Assembly: GCF_003589595.1 (NCBI RefSeq)
Contig: NW_020654422.1
Location: 7,368,415-7,432,414 of the forward strand
DNA: 64,000 bases
Direction: 5' to 3'
DNA from: Hyposmocoma kahamanoa
Lineage: Eukaryota; Arthropoda; Insecta; Lepidoptera; Cosmopterigidae
The notes under the pieces are model-generated. The model saw only the letters and a program-made list of their open reading frames with translations. It ran no database searches and had not been told where the DNA came from. Shown one piece after another: positions 11,196 through 21,587 of the stretch. The position numbers were made by a program, and so were the translations under genes. The number at the start of each line of letters is the position of its first letter. Position 1 is the stretch's first letter.

Positions 11196-11533
11196 CAAAG
11201 TATGAACGGCGTCGAGAAGGTGGTTAACTTCTTGACTGTACACTAGTCCAATATGACTTTTGGCGAGAAGGCGACGAACTTTATTGCGTATCACATCGCT
11301 TGCTACACCGAAAAGCACCATAGCTGCGGTCAGATTGTAAAGAGCTGTTGACAGCAATCGATCTTCCTCGTACTCCAGCCTTTTGCGTTCGGTTTCGCTA
11401 AGACATTTGTACCGTTCCATCATTTCATTGGCGCCCTGGTCCATGCCAATCATATCTCGCTCTTGACTTACAGCGTCTAAGAACGCGTCTTCCCAGAATT
11501 GCATTTGGTCCCACAGGTTCGATCGCTCCTTGC
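11196..11533 (-). CDS. MADD: MADD exon 26 (largest exon)
   Basis: Residues ~1392-1504. It reads [20 protein letters not shown] then [16 protein letters not shown] and [20 protein letters not shown]. This is the best conserved C-terminal block of the family and includes or abuts the region called the death domain in vertebrates. The acceptor is CATTAAAG, the donor TTTG/GTAAGT. Confidence 0.98.
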
Positions 11534-11589
11534 CTTTAATGAAATTAGCATGATTATTTAAGATATAAACAAAATAGAATTGTAATATT

Positions 11590-11880
11590 AGGCTTATTGA
11601 ATATCACGATGATACCATGATATTCAATTATTTTTGTGAACTTTTTGTGAACACTCCACTAGTTATAATTATTAATACAAAAATCGAACACAAAGAAAAA
11701 TTTATTTGATCCGGCAGGACTCAAATCAGCGCCTTCGCCACAACGTGGCTGACGGTCTCTTTAGTGAGATACGAAACGAACCAGCAGACCTTACCAATCT
11801 TTCTTTCTTATCAATCTTTATTTTGGTTTTTAACGACTTTTTTGCCGAAGCACCATCTTGGAGAAATCCATGAAACAATT
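11590..11880 (-). repeat. tRNA-headed SINE-like repeat family D, reverse copy
   Basis: It shares with 19490-19740, 31855-32045, 55575-55740 and 57110-57535 the blocks 'ATCGAACACAAAGAAAAATT' (rc), a tRNA B-box-like CGGCAGGACTCAAATC, and a distal GCCGAAGCACCATCTTGGAG. It is bounded by a GATATTCAAT motif. It sits just outside MADD exon 26. Confidence 0.65.
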
Positions 11881-12002
11881 TTTATTTTATTTTATTATTA
11901 TTGAAAACCAACAGCGTTTACAATATCATAAATATACAAATTAAAACTTAAAATAGTACAGCAGTGTGTGTGTGAGAGAGAAAGATATAAAATATATTAT
12001 AG

Positions 12003-12163
12003 AATCATCATCATCATATCAGCCGGCAGACGTCCACTGCTGAACATAGGCCTCTCCCAAAGATTTCCAGACCAGCCTATCGGACTCGACGTGCATCCAT
12101 CGCTTATCGTTAGTTACCCTTACCAGGTCATCTGTCCATCTAGTAGGGGGCCGTCCAACTGAA
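12003..12163 (-). pseudogene. RTE-like LINE 3' end
   Basis: The minus strand reads RRPPTRWTDDLVRVTNDKRW then SLGEAYVQQWTSAG-stop, followed by (ATG)n-type tail bases. This is the standard C-terminus of a lepidopteran endonuclease/reverse transcriptase LINE. It is strongly 5'-truncated and lies in MADD intron 25. Confidence 0.8.
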
Positions 12164-12202
12164 CGCCTATTATAAAAATAAAATTTTATATCTATGTTTT
12201 AC

Positions 12203-12362
12203 CAATTAGCCCCTGGTAGAGGTAGGTGCGAGCTGTATCGGGTGAGGTGAGCGGTGACGTGGTAGGAACTCCGACGGGCGGTCGATAACTCAACGAAGAC
12301 TTCGATGAGAATACTGATGCTGCACGAGGCTTGCCCGCCCCGCCACTCGCGGTCCGCGTCAT
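12203..12362 (-). CDS. MADD: MADD exon 25 (5' edge uncertain)
   Basis: Residues ~1339-1391. The 3' edge is clear: TARTYLYQGLIG then donor G/GTAAAA, joining exon 26 (KERSNL). The frame is open up to 12404 (MSALDKFRDTGMMQMTRTAS). The only start that keeps frame with exon 24 is after GATGCAG, at 12362. Better placed AGs near 12409-12419 leave the wrong phase. The real exon may therefore be longer and need another exon or donor between 12420 and 12911. Confidence 0.7.
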
Positions 12363-12911
12363 CTGCATCATACCAGTATCTCTGAATTTGTCTAAGGCAG
12401 ACATTACTGTTCTAGTTCAGAATTAAACAAAGAGGGATGCAGTGGCGACCGAACGATTAAGGAAAGTTTCATTCTCAAATGTTTTTTAGGGCATAGAACA
12501 TAATCACCGACTAAAGAACTGCATTTTAAGCTCAAGTGAGTGTTTTCCAATATTATCATTACTTTTGACATTCCCACATTACACGAGTGAGTGCCATGTA
12601 CAAGTAGGATGTGCAATATGTGCTTCCAAACAAACAACAAGTGACTGAGTGAAACATTCGAAAAGGTTAGTTTCCTGTTTAACGTGTCGTATTAGGTGTG
12701 TGTTAGTAAATACGATAAAGAATATTTTGTATATGTGTCATATTATTTAGCAGTTGCTGGGACGGCATGCATTAACTACTCTTAGACAAATACCCTTTTA
12801 GAGTTTCGGATAAATTTTGATTTAAAACAGGGCCGAATTCACGCGGCATTTGTCTTCTCAAGCGGATATTAAGCTGCACCTAAAGTGCACACGACACGCA
12901 CTAGGACTTAC

Positions 12912-13058
12912 ATTGAGGAACATGACGTCAGTGTCAGAGAGGTTGGACTTAAATGAGGCGCGGGAGTCGAAGAGATTTGCTCGGTTGGTGGTGATGGAAC
13001 CGCTCTCGTCAGCCGAGCACTCCGACGACGGCGCCGCCTGCGCCACACAAATGCCCCC
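12912..13058 (-). CDS. MADD: MADD exon 24
   Basis: Residues ~1290-1338. The acceptor GTTATAG precedes GGGGGCATT and the donor is AAT/GTAAGT. It is acidic and Ser-rich (PSSECSADESGSITTN, KSNLSDTDVMFLN). LSDTDV resembles the LSDSEIE motif in the vertebrate linker. The frame runs on to 12858 past the donor. Confidence 0.85.
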
Positions 13059-13760
13059 CTATAACCTCTAACCTCGCACCTGTGTCTACCAACTGACACA
13101 TACCCTTCCCGATTACGATTGTGCTCGTACCACCCAAGTTCATTTATCCACGGGAAACAACTTGGAACGATCGTCAGCAGGGCGATCACTCTAGCAATGG
13201 TAAGTTTGCACGTTAATTGCTCGAGCGTAATTAAAAAAGTTTTCGATATCCAAATATATCCAATCGCTAGCGTGGTCGAGCGAGCTCAAAGTTCGTTATA
13301 TCGAAAGACAACAAACAGTCACACAAATTACAGCCAGTGACAATAAGGCACCCATGCAATGTTCAAAGCGACTTTGTACCCAATAACAATGAACGTTCGT
13401 ACGAAAGTCGCTTGAAACACAGTTGATCCACTCCCAAAATACCAACGTCGTACGACATTGATTTTTTTTTTATCGAAGGCAATGAAATACATTAAATAAG
13501 CTAGGTGGTAAGCGATTTGTCGCAAGAATATTGTTAATTTAATAGATCACAGTCTACATAAAATAGAAATACTTATATAGGAGTTATTAAATGATTAATT
13601 TCATTAGGACTGTCATGCTCAAGAGACGTACACATGACATATACACACATAACTTTACATAATATAACGTAGATATACAACAAGGTGTTCGGGTAGCATG
13701 AATTGCTATCCCCATGCATTAATGACACAGAAATATAAAATAAAAAAGTTATATACTAAC

Positions 13761-13888
13761 ATCAGAATCGAAAGAGGTAAGTTTGCTGAACAAAAGATTC
13801 CTCTTCTGATTCAACATGTCTTTGAACATTTCAGTGGTGCTTTGCGCTTCTGATGGGTCAGCTTCAGGGTAGTTTACGATTGGCACGT
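13761..13888 (-). CDS. MADD: MADD exon 23
   Basis: Residues ~1247-1289: VPIVNYPEADPSEAQSTTEM then FKDMLNQKRNLLFSKLTSFD. The acceptor is TTTGGACAG, the donor GAT/GTTAGT. It enters in phase 1 and leaves in phase 0. It matches the linker 'NFIASIELWNKHQEVKKQKAL' position only loosely; the assignment rests on phase and location. Confidence 0.85.
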
Positions 13889-14059
13889 CTGTCCAAATGA
13901 AAATATACAAGAATTTAAGTAATACAGTATAACCGATTTTATTGTCGACGATGTTTCTTCAAATATATTTTTTGAGATATTCTGTGGCGATGTCCATAAT
14001 ATATATTTTGTTTCAATTGTGATTTAATGTAAGTTACCATACCAATCCCTGTACTACGA

Positions 14060-14175
14060 GTACAGTCAAGATCACGTCAAGCTTGACATTTTGTACTTTG
14101 CCCGTTCTTACCGTAAGCGGCATAGAGTTGGATTTAAATCTTAATTGTCAAGCTTGACGTGCTCTTGACGCTGTA
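14060..14175. mobile_element. 116-bp MITE, family GTACAG
   Basis: Terminal inverted repeats are GTACAGTCAAGATCACGTC on the left and, read in reverse, GTACAGCGTCAAGAGCACG on the right, each followed by a CAAGCTTGACA core. A sister copy at 34331-34446 and a disrupted one near 49911-50105 share the middle (CATAGAGTTGGATT). No coding capacity. Confidence 0.8.
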
Positions 14176-14326
14176 CCAGACCAGTACTAATTTAGATAAG
14201 TTAATTTCCCAAATTGGTCCTAACATATAACATAGTCATCTAACGCCCTCAGTGCAAACTTTTGGCTAACGAGGTCGTCTATACATAATAATAAAACCAT
14301 AACCTCCAAATAAACTGGATAGGTAC

Positions 14327-14597
14327 CTGTTTGAGAACTTTTTCTCGATGAAGGCGACGTCGAAGACGGTGTTTCAAGATCATGTCGTCCATAATGCTCT
14401 GACAACGCCGAACCGGCCAATCCCCCATGCTCCAAGCCGGCGAACTCCTTGCTCCAATAATGCGTATGAGCCATCTCTGCCAGTTGGAACACAGACGCCA
14501 TACCGCCCAGACCGAAGTTGGAGTACGTGTGCTCGAGTCCGTGCACTACCGCTTGAAAAACTTTCAACATACCCTTCCACACTGGTTTGCTGACGAA
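14327..14597 (-). CDS. MADD: MADD exon 22
   Basis: Residues ~1157-1246. [40 protein letters not shown] and HTHYWSKE match the family's '[28 protein letters not shown]' region. The acceptor is TTTCAACAG, the donor ACAG/GTACCT. Enters in phase 0, leaves in phase 1. Confidence 0.97.
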
Positions 14598-14828
14598 CTG
14601 TTGAAATTATTGTGAATTTAATATAGAAATACGTCCATTTTGAACTGCTGCAGCTGTTAGAAAAAAATAACAATTCTAAGTAGGTGATCGAGCTAGTGGA
14701 CAGGCGAAAGTCAAAACCATCCTAGTGCAGCGAAACCATTACGTTCTCACTCGCTCTCGCCCGTGCCTACTTACAAACCTACCCTGTACTTTTAAACATA
14801 AATGTAGTTATTGTAGTATTATAGTAAC

Positions 14829-15055
14829 TGCCTCCGTGGCGGGACGGTTACCATGCCGGTCGGACTGCCCCGCAGAGGTCGCAGTTTCGATTCCCAGGCC
14901 GGGAGAAATATTCCTATGGCCTACATTTATTTCTCTCGTGAGTTTGGGTGTGATTTGTGTTTGTCTATGTGTGTCCATGACACCCGCGACACAGGGTTTC
15001 CCTACTGCGAGGCTATGTTGAGTGTACGCGCGTGTGTGTTATTAAATAATTTGTA
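14829..15055 (+). repeat. tRNA-headed SINE, family C
   Basis: Its tRNA-like head has CTCCGTGGCGGGACGGTTA and the B-box-like GTTTCGATTCCCAGGCC, and is followed by the family body (CCTACATTTATTTCTCTCGTG, GTGTCCATGACACCCGC). Copies at 23612-23815 (−) and 56205-56395 (+). The head has no intact cloverleaf, so it is not a tRNA gene. Confidence 0.8.
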
Positions 15056-16025
15056 CTTGACCTACCTCTTTATATAAGATCTCTTAACTTGATGTAATAA
15101 TGTACTTACTGGAGGCTGCTTATAACTACTTAATTTTCATATTAACTGACTGATAACTAACGTAATTAAAAAAGTCGAATTTTCCTCGACATGTTTGGAA
15201 CCAGCCCGTGGTCCTTAATCATGACTCCGCGGTGGTGACTCGACGGAAATTCGACTCAAACTAGACTCTTATTCAGTTTCGGTCGAGTTACCGCCGCGGA
15301 ATCTCATGAATAAGGTTCAACTCACAATGGCGCAGAGTCGAAGCGTCGCGACGCGATATGATTTTCGCCTATAGGATATTCATCTCTATTTTCCCATTAT
15401 TAAGGTACAAATTTCTGTTATGCAAATATGGAATCGTGGGTCTAGCCTAAAGACCACGATTGATTCGAAACATGGCGAGCAAAAGTTCAACTGAAATACG
15501 TGGCGTTATCCGTTAGTTTAGTTAATATGTCCGAGTCTCACGATAGTTTTCTATTTAAAAATTACTTAATCTTGATCTGTCACACGTAATATATTTTAAT
15601 CTCGTAAAAGGGTTTCAGTGTCCTTGTTATCTGGTATCCCTATTTGTTAATATGTGTGAATATGTAAGGTGCTTTCTTAATTATATATTTAATTAGAAAC
15701 TGCATACTGCGGTGTCTACAGCGACGAATATACTTCACTTGTAGTTCTACATTATATACAAGGTGAAGCCTGAAAACCAGCAAATTGTTGAGGCTGTTGC
15801 CTGGTCTTCAACACAGCGATTTATTTTAAGCTACTATTTTAAGTTTTTTATGGATCGTTCTATTGTTGAAGAATAAATCTTTTCATTTTTTTTTATTTCT
15901 TTATTAATATGAAATAAATAAATAACGTTCTAAACAGTTTACTTTCAATATTGGCGCATATAATGTACTGGATTTGATCTAGAATATTGTTAATTAAGTT
16001 GCTAATTTACCGAAAAATCACTTAC
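15056..16025 (-). other. Part of MADD intron 21, no gene seen
   Basis: The sequence is AT-rich. At 15170-15350 there is a CG-richer block with TCGACTCTGCGCC-like and TTCGACTCAAACTAGACTC stretches that could be repeat debris, but I found no second copy. Nothing else is supported. Confidence 0.4.
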
Positions 16026-16184
16026 CACATCATCGACTTTGTCGTTAGGGGTAGACTTCCTGTTGAAGTTCCTGTTTAGTTTGCTGAGCACCATGTTTCT
16101 GTAAGACTCGTCCTCCATCAGTTTCTTCAGTCGATTCAGCTTCAGCCAACCTACTCCTTCGCCTTCCAGTACGTGGTGAATTAA
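16026..16184 (-). CDS. MADD: MADD exon 21
   Basis: Residues ~1104-1156. HHVLEGEGVGWLKLNRLKKL and YRNMVLSKLNR match the vertebrate '[21 protein letters not shown]...VFVLSKLNR' block closely. The acceptor is GATTTGTAG, the donor GTG/GTAAGT. Phase 0 on both sides. Confidence 0.97.
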
Positions 16185-16725
16185 CTACAAATCGTGTATA
16201 TTTGTGAGTAAATAGAATAATCAAATAATAAAAAATCTATTGGTTGTTAACAATAAATACAGTAGAAGTGCTTAGTTTGCATGGTACGTGTGTGAAAAGT
16301 TCCCGTAGTTCCGCATACTTGAGCTCTGTCCGCCATTTTCGCTTACACTTTACATTACGGTCGTGTCAGTTATCTCTCTCAAAACCTCCAAAAATCATAG
16401 AAAAATGCCTTATTTCGCTACTTTCGAGTGCAAAAATATTAGTCGCCAGCACTTGTAATTATTATCTTTGGTGGTGTTTCATATCATCGTTAAATCTTAT
16501 TTTAATAAATTATTTCATCATTTTTGTTACTAGAAACGCAAGTAAACCTTGTACAATTTGGTTGCTTCTTTTGTTGGAGAACTAAGTAAACATCTCGAAT
16601 TCGTCGTCGTTCAGCTATTAACCAGTAGATGGCAACATATTGATTGAAATTTCAATATAAAATCAAAACGTCGTAACTTGCAATAATGGATATTGATTGT
16701 ATTCAACTTTCAACGATATGCCATA

Positions 16726-16872
16726 ATATCGAGCTATTAGATTTTCGCTATTGTTACACATAGGAAACGAAACTATTGACCGTGACTATGGGACCTGTAA
16801 AGGGACATTGATTTGTTTGAAAAAACAAATATAGGTACGCAATTTAAATCCGGAAAAATAGTTTCATTTCCT
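16726..16872 (-). mobile_element. Short MITE, family F
   Basis: Its ends are ATATCGAGCTATTAGATTTT and, at the other side, AAAATAGTTTCATTTCCT; inside is TAGGAAACGAAACTA, an inverted partner of that second end. It is the reverse-orientation sister of the copy nested at 17808-17976. Copies of ATGCC(T)ATA flank it on both sides, possibly a target duplication. Confidence 0.65.
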
Positions 16873-17090
16873 ATGTTATGCCTATAGTTTAAATTATATT
16901 TTAACAGTCCAGAATTTGTTATTTCTTTTTAAATTTGAAACGGTGAGTTTTGGGGACAGCGGTACTTATAGTAATCGAGGCTCAAGGCACTTCTATTGTT
17001 TTTTTTCTTCCGTTCGAGTTATTGTGTCCTCAGCTCCTCACATAGTGACAAGTAATGTGACGGTTGTGGGTTGCAGTAGTACATACTCAC

Positions 17091-17299
17091 GTCGTTCAAG
17101 AAAGCCTGGTTTTCAGAGTTTGCAGACGAGCGGGTCTGCGACGTTTGTGCCTGCTGCGGCGGTGAAGCGTGGTGGATGAGCGGCGTCCGCTGCACTAATC
17201 CTTTTGCACCTTGCGAAAACGGCCCGAACGTCGCCGCCAGTGGCGCTGACGATTGGGAAGCTGTACTGCGCGGTGTCTCTGCAGGCTTCACTTGTTTGC
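17091..17299 (-). CDS. MADD: MADD exon 20
   Basis: Residues ~1034-1103. It ends SSANSENQAFLND, matching 'SSNSSENQQFLKE' of vertebrate MADD; the rest is a low-complexity linker (PPQQAQTSQTR). The acceptor TTGTAATAG precedes GCAAACAAG. A second in-frame AG lies 9 bases later (AAACAAG). The donor is GAC/GTGAGT. Confidence 0.93.
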
Positions 17300-17532
17300 C
17301 TATTACAATCGAGAATCATTCAATCATTAAAATCACACAAAACGATTTACAGTTTACATGTGTTTTGTTGGAATGCGTTGAAGAAACAATACATAAACAA
17401 TTTTTGTTACATTTTTTATATTCTTTAAAATGTAAAGATTTTATGTTCCAAAGTGACGGATTCGTCTTAATTACATTTTGAATAAAGATTTGCTATGGCT
17501 GTAGAGAAGAAAGGACAACAAATTGTCTTTAC

Positions 17533-17707
17533 CTTTAGACCCAAACAAGTCGCTGAACATGCTAGAAGTAGAAGCAGCAAGGCCGTTTAAATCCGAGCTG
17601 ATATTTGAGAAGAAGTCTCTGTGTGTCGCCGTCAGCAAGTTAGTAGTCTGCAGCGCGGTGGAATCGCGACGCGCGTTAGTTCCACTACTCAAATCTTGAC
17701 TCTCACC
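17533..17707 (-). CDS. MADD: MADD exon 19
   Basis: Residues ~976-1033: LLTATHRDFFSNISSDLNGL then STSSMFSDLFGSKG. The acceptor CTTATTTTAG precedes GGTGAGAGT and the donor is AAAG/GTAAAG. It is part of the variable linker; supported by phase and by clean splice sites. Confidence 0.88.
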
Positions 17708-17761
17708 CTAAAATAAGGAAAACATGTTAGATGGTATTTATATATTCATAGGTACTACAAA

Positions 17762-18471
17762 CCATCGAGTATATAACCAGAAATAGAGATGAAATGTCAT
17801 TTAATTTAGGAAATGAAATTATTTTTCCGGATTTATATCGCGTATATTTGTTTTTTCAAACAAACCAACGTTTCGGGTTCTTTACAGGTCCCATGGTCAC
17901 GGTTCACTGTCAACCGTGAAAACAAAAATAGTTTCATTTCCTATGTGTAACAATCGCGAAAACCTAAGAACTCGATATGTCCTTTAATTTGTTTGGAAAT
18001 TATTCTGCCAAATCATTACGGTGACAACTGCGCTCCGATTGGTCAGCCCGAATTTGAAACAATTGACGGGTGTCGTCAATAGTTTCACTTCATATCGACC
18101 AGTTTAACTTGAGCTTTATTGTAATGGACGAAAATTTAAAAATTACATATTTAATATTAATTACCGATGAAATGTGATTCCGTTTGTTTTGTAAATAGAT
18201 GTTTTGCAGTTTTTCCCACACCACGGAATGGAACAGCTCCCCATTGTTAGAGATTATTATCTTTATTACAATAAATACAGAATATTTTTGGAATATACGG
18301 AGATGTACACACAGGGCAGTTGTTGGCGCTGTACTATTTCAGCTTTCTAATTGTGATTTCAGCGCAAACGAAATTTGATACTTAAAAGTGATATAAGGCT
18401 CATTTGCCTGATGAGTTGCCAGAGATGGAGGGCCCTTATTTCGTCTCTATTTCTGGTTATATACTCGATGG
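17762..18471. mobile_element. TIR element family E, copy 1, with nested MITE F
   Basis: It has inverted ends CCATCGAGTATATAACCAGA (17762 on) and, read in reverse from 18471, CCATCGAGTATATAACCAGA, each followed by AATAGAGAYGAAAT: about 34 bp of near-perfect TIR. A second copy lies at 58439-59390. Family F is inserted at 17808-17976. There is no coding capacity, so it is non-autonomous. It lies in MADD intron 18. Confidence 0.85.
17808..17976 (+). mobile_element. MITE family F nested in element E
   Basis: The insertion splits element E. It is flanked by ATGTCATTTAATTT (17794-17807) and ATGTCCTTTAATTT (17977-17990), a 14-bp target duplication with one mismatch. Its ends are AGGAAATGAAATTATTTTT and CTCGATAT, with an inner inverted AAAATAGTTTCATTTCCT. 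Confidence 0.75.
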
Positions 18472-18584
18472 CACATACTTATAGAATCAATAGTTTGTTT
18501 TATTGGTGTTTTCAGAGCATCTATTGAACGCGTTAGAAGCCGTGGCAACCTAATCGTTTAAATTGCCGCCTCTCAAGCAGAGGC

Positions 18585-18858
18585 CGTGTATGAATTTGGA
18601 CTTGCACTTCGGAGTTTTACGGAGTTTATGTGCGAAAACTTAACATGAGCTTTCCGGTGAAGGAAAAACATCGTGATGAAACTGCACGTCGAAGAAAACC
18701 TTCTTATTATGGTTATGAACCTAATCTTTGGAAAACGTGCGAAGTTCCCAACCCGCATTGGGTCAACGTGGCGGACTATGACCTAAAGTCCTAAACCCTC
18801 GTCTCAGAGGAGATCCGTGCCCAGCAGTGGGACGTATAAACGGGTTGATGATGATTGA
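18585..18858 (+). repeat. Lepidopteran dispersed repeat with GATGATGAT tail
   Basis: The block AGCTTTCCGGTGAAGGAAAA...TGATGAAACTGCACG and the end CCAGCAGTGGGACGTATAAA, GGGTTGATGATGATT are well known in Lepidoptera. A reverse copy lies at 60312-60655. Probably a LINE-mobilised sequence. Confidence 0.75.
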
Positions 18859-18954
18859 ATGCATTATATAAATCAGTGAACTGGGTTTAGGATTATTTTT
18901 AATGGCTAATTTAGAAGTGTTTTGTGCTTTAATATACCTCTACAATGTACCTAC

Positions 18955-19158
18955 CTTAATCAGCAGTCCTTTCTTAGCAGCTACTTCCTTGGCACTTTTC
19001 GTGAAGTCTCCAAAAGTGGATTTTCCCACATAAGTAAGATCATCAAAGGTGTTTTTGCTAACTGCAGTGGCCGTCTTGCTGGCTTCGAGGGCTGTCTTTG
19101 ACGCTTCTTGCATACTCTTTGATGCTTCTTCCGCCGCTTTTTTAGCGTGTAACGTAAG
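18955..19158 (-). CDS. MADD: MADD exon 18
   Basis: Residues ~908-975: HAKKAAEEASKSMQEASKTA, LEASKTATAVSKNTFDDLTY, a charged Ala/Lys-rich helix-forming repeat (ASKxxxEASKTA), then VGKSTFGDFTKSAKEVAAKK. The acceptor is TTTTCCTAG, the donor AAG/GTAGGT. It has no close vertebrate counterpart that I recall; insect forms have such linkers. Confidence 0.88.
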
Positions 19159-19489
19159 CTAGGAAAATAACAAAAGTTTTGTTTTGATATCTAAGATGCT
19201 CATCTTAATGCTTTGTTATTATTAAGTGCAATGTGAATTGAGAAAAGCAATTACGTGAAAATCATGCTCTTAACAGCTGTTCTCAATTAAGATCCAAATT
19301 TTTTTGGTAACTTTCTTTTAAAGGCATCCCTTTAGAACAGAGCCACTGGAATAAAATATATTTAAAAATAATAAAATATAAACTTGCCGCTTGGGTTGAG
19401 TAAATATTAATTAATTAATTTATTATTATTATAAGCTTACAATATTAGAAAGTAATATCTTTACATAACGCCATATATTATAGTGTTTA

Positions 19490-19745
19490 TTTTTGAAAAG
19501 TTAATAGATATAATTATTAATGCAAAGATGGAACACAAAAAAAAATTCGATTTGACAAGACCTGCATCATACCAGAGTAACCGCTCTTCCAACTGAGCTA
19601 CAAATCCGACAAACCATACGAAAAATTTTCTATACGTTTGTTACAGATTTTTTGCCGTAGCGCCATCTCTGAGAAATCTATTAAAGTTTTTCTTCACTCA
19701 ACCAGGTACCGTTACAGTTACCAGAGATTGATACGAGTTGTCGCT
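19490..19745 (-). repeat. SINE-like repeat family D, reverse copy
   Basis: It has CCAACTGAGCTACAAATCCG, a tRNA D-arm-like block read in reverse, plus the family's GCCGTAGCGCCATCTCTGAG and ACTCAACCAGGTACCGTTAC blocks. It lies in MADD intron 17. Confidence 0.7.
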
Positions 19746-20184
19746 TTATAAACTATAATATTACAAAGTAATAAATATCTTTCATTTGGGATTTCAAAGG
19801 GGATCCCCGGCTTCAAGTTCTGAACATGCCCTTAAAAGGATGTTAGTTAATAGATTAGCACCTGTCTTAACTAAATCGTTCGTTACCAGCGATGAAGCTT
19901 GCTAATTCATGATATATCCAAAATATTCTACGTAATTTTATGAATTGCGATAATTTTCGGGTTTTGTTTTTTAAAATGTTACCTCATGAAAAAGAACTGT
20001 ATGAATAATATGGACTTAAGAAGCGATGTGTAATTTAACATTCCCTTTTATAGCTCATCTAAGTATTGCTCTATTTAACTTACTAAAAATATAATCCGTA
20101 GCAAGTTCTATAATGTGGTGTCATTAGGCACTACTTCAGGATAAGTTCGAAAACCTAAAGCGATCACTCCGTGGAGATAGATAC

Positions 20185-20238
20185 CTTGTCAAAGGGCGCA
20201 AACAGTTTCTTGTCGTCCACGTCAGCAGCTTTTCCTTT
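20185..20238 (-). CDS. MADD: MADD exon 17 (54-base exon)
   Basis: Residues ~890-907, KGKAADVDDKKLFAPFDK. The donor is AAG/GTATCT. The acceptor is CGAAG after a long polypyrimidine tract (A-run on the plus strand). A multiple of three; it could be skipped without frame change. Short and charged, so supported mainly by phase. Confidence 0.8.
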
Positions 20239-20383
20239 CTTCGTTTTTTTTTTTAAATTAAATAAAGGTATAGTTCTTGTTAAGACAAAAAATAGACCTA
20301 AACAAATTTGAAAACAGAGATTTCAGAACTTTACATCCTTCGTGTATAAATTACATCTTATTGTATATCAAAGTCACAATTAC

Positions 20384-20518
20384 CTTGTCCATATGCGCCA
20401 AAAGGCCCTCCTGGCTTCCTTGCCGGGTGGTTTCTCTCACCAATTCTTTCGCCTGAGCCGCAAATTGCTCCAATAGAGACGTTTGAGATGCCTGACGAGA
20501 AACACCGCTACTTGTACT
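20384..20518 (-). CDS. MADD: MADD exon 16
   Basis: Residues ~845-889: SSGVSRQASQTSLLEQFAAQ then AKELVRETTRQGSQEGLLAH. The acceptor is TTGTTTTCAG, the donor AAG/GTAATT. Phase 0 on both sides. Confidence 0.9.
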
Positions 20519-21055
20519 CTGAAAACAATATGTGTTTGTCTTATTTGTTTTGCTTTCATAATATTGTACCTATTTTAATGTAAATAGAAAATATATCTAT
20601 CACTGTAAATACCTTCAATATTGTATTACAAAAAGGCGGATTACGCAAATAAACAATAGATGCAAGCATATGCGTGTTTGCCAACTGTACATCTTTCTGG
20701 TAAGTAGTCATTTAAATCGGAAACTACACGACGTTAAGTTGCTTACATATTTGATCGATATTTTGACCATCAACACATGTGATCAAAGAGTAAACCTGTA
20801 AACTTGTAAGCAACAGACGATCGACGTGGTAGTTTTTGTCAATTAACATGTATGATCAGCTAAAATCAAGCAAATGTGTAAAAAGTAGAAGATCGATATT
20901 GTATTTTTGATCATCAAAATATCGAACAAATCTCTGGGTACCTTTAGTTACAATAACCTTAAGCTGCATTATGTGTAATTCTTATACTTACAAATATGAC
21001 TCATGACACTCTCGAAAACAAGATTCATTCAAAATGTTACTGGTTTTCTAAGTAC

Positions 21056-21235
21056 CTTAACATGAGATGTATGCGATGGCGGTGGATGCGTAGGCAGCGA
21101 ATGATGCGGCGTGAGGGCACGGTCGGAGTCGCTTGCACTACCACTGTCCGCAGCGCGCTGTCGAGACACAACCGTCTTCGGTGTTGTCGTCGAGTTTGAG
21201 TCCGACTCGCGGCCAAAACTCCCGCTGTCCGTGTC
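21056..21235 (-). CDS. MADD: MADD exon 15
   Basis: Residues ~785-844. DTDSGSFGRESDSNSTTTPK, KTVVSRQRAADSGSASDSDR and the ALTPHHSLPTHPPPSHTSHV tail. SDSDR resembles the 'ASDSDAESDSRASSP' motif of vertebrate MADD. The acceptor is GGGCACTAG, the donor AAG/GTACTT. The open frame contains no ATG, so simple ORF scans on this strand miss it. Confidence 0.88.
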
Positions 21236-21587
21236 CTAGTGCCCAACAGTGCATCAAACCCAGGATGTGCAATAAACGTGAATATTGGTGCTTTAGAGCA
21301 AAAATTAAGCAAGGATATACAAGCAAATGTAATAAAAAAAATTAAGTTACACCTCGAAACCCATGTAATAAAAGTACATATGAAGTAAGTATTATTGAGT
21401 TTCTAAGAATTTTAAGGCTTATCGAATATGCTTCACTATTTGTATTTAACTCTACCGATCCGTAATGCTAGCTACAACTTTACTACTGGTGGTATTATAA
21501 TTAGTGTCTATAAACAGTTAAGCTTTTCTTTGCTATGTGTGAATTTTAGCACTACAGGTCTGTGTCAATATCGCACCTTTAAAGTAT

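Noticed and set aside
12404..12640. 78-codon − strand ORF upstream of MADD exon 25 as an exon
   Set aside because: It ends in a stop (NSELEQ-TAA) just at the exon 25 acceptor and has no homology; it does not solve the phase conflict.
14835..14905. tRNA gene on + strand
   Set aside because: Head of SINE family C; the same body follows at two other sites, and there is no complete cloverleaf.
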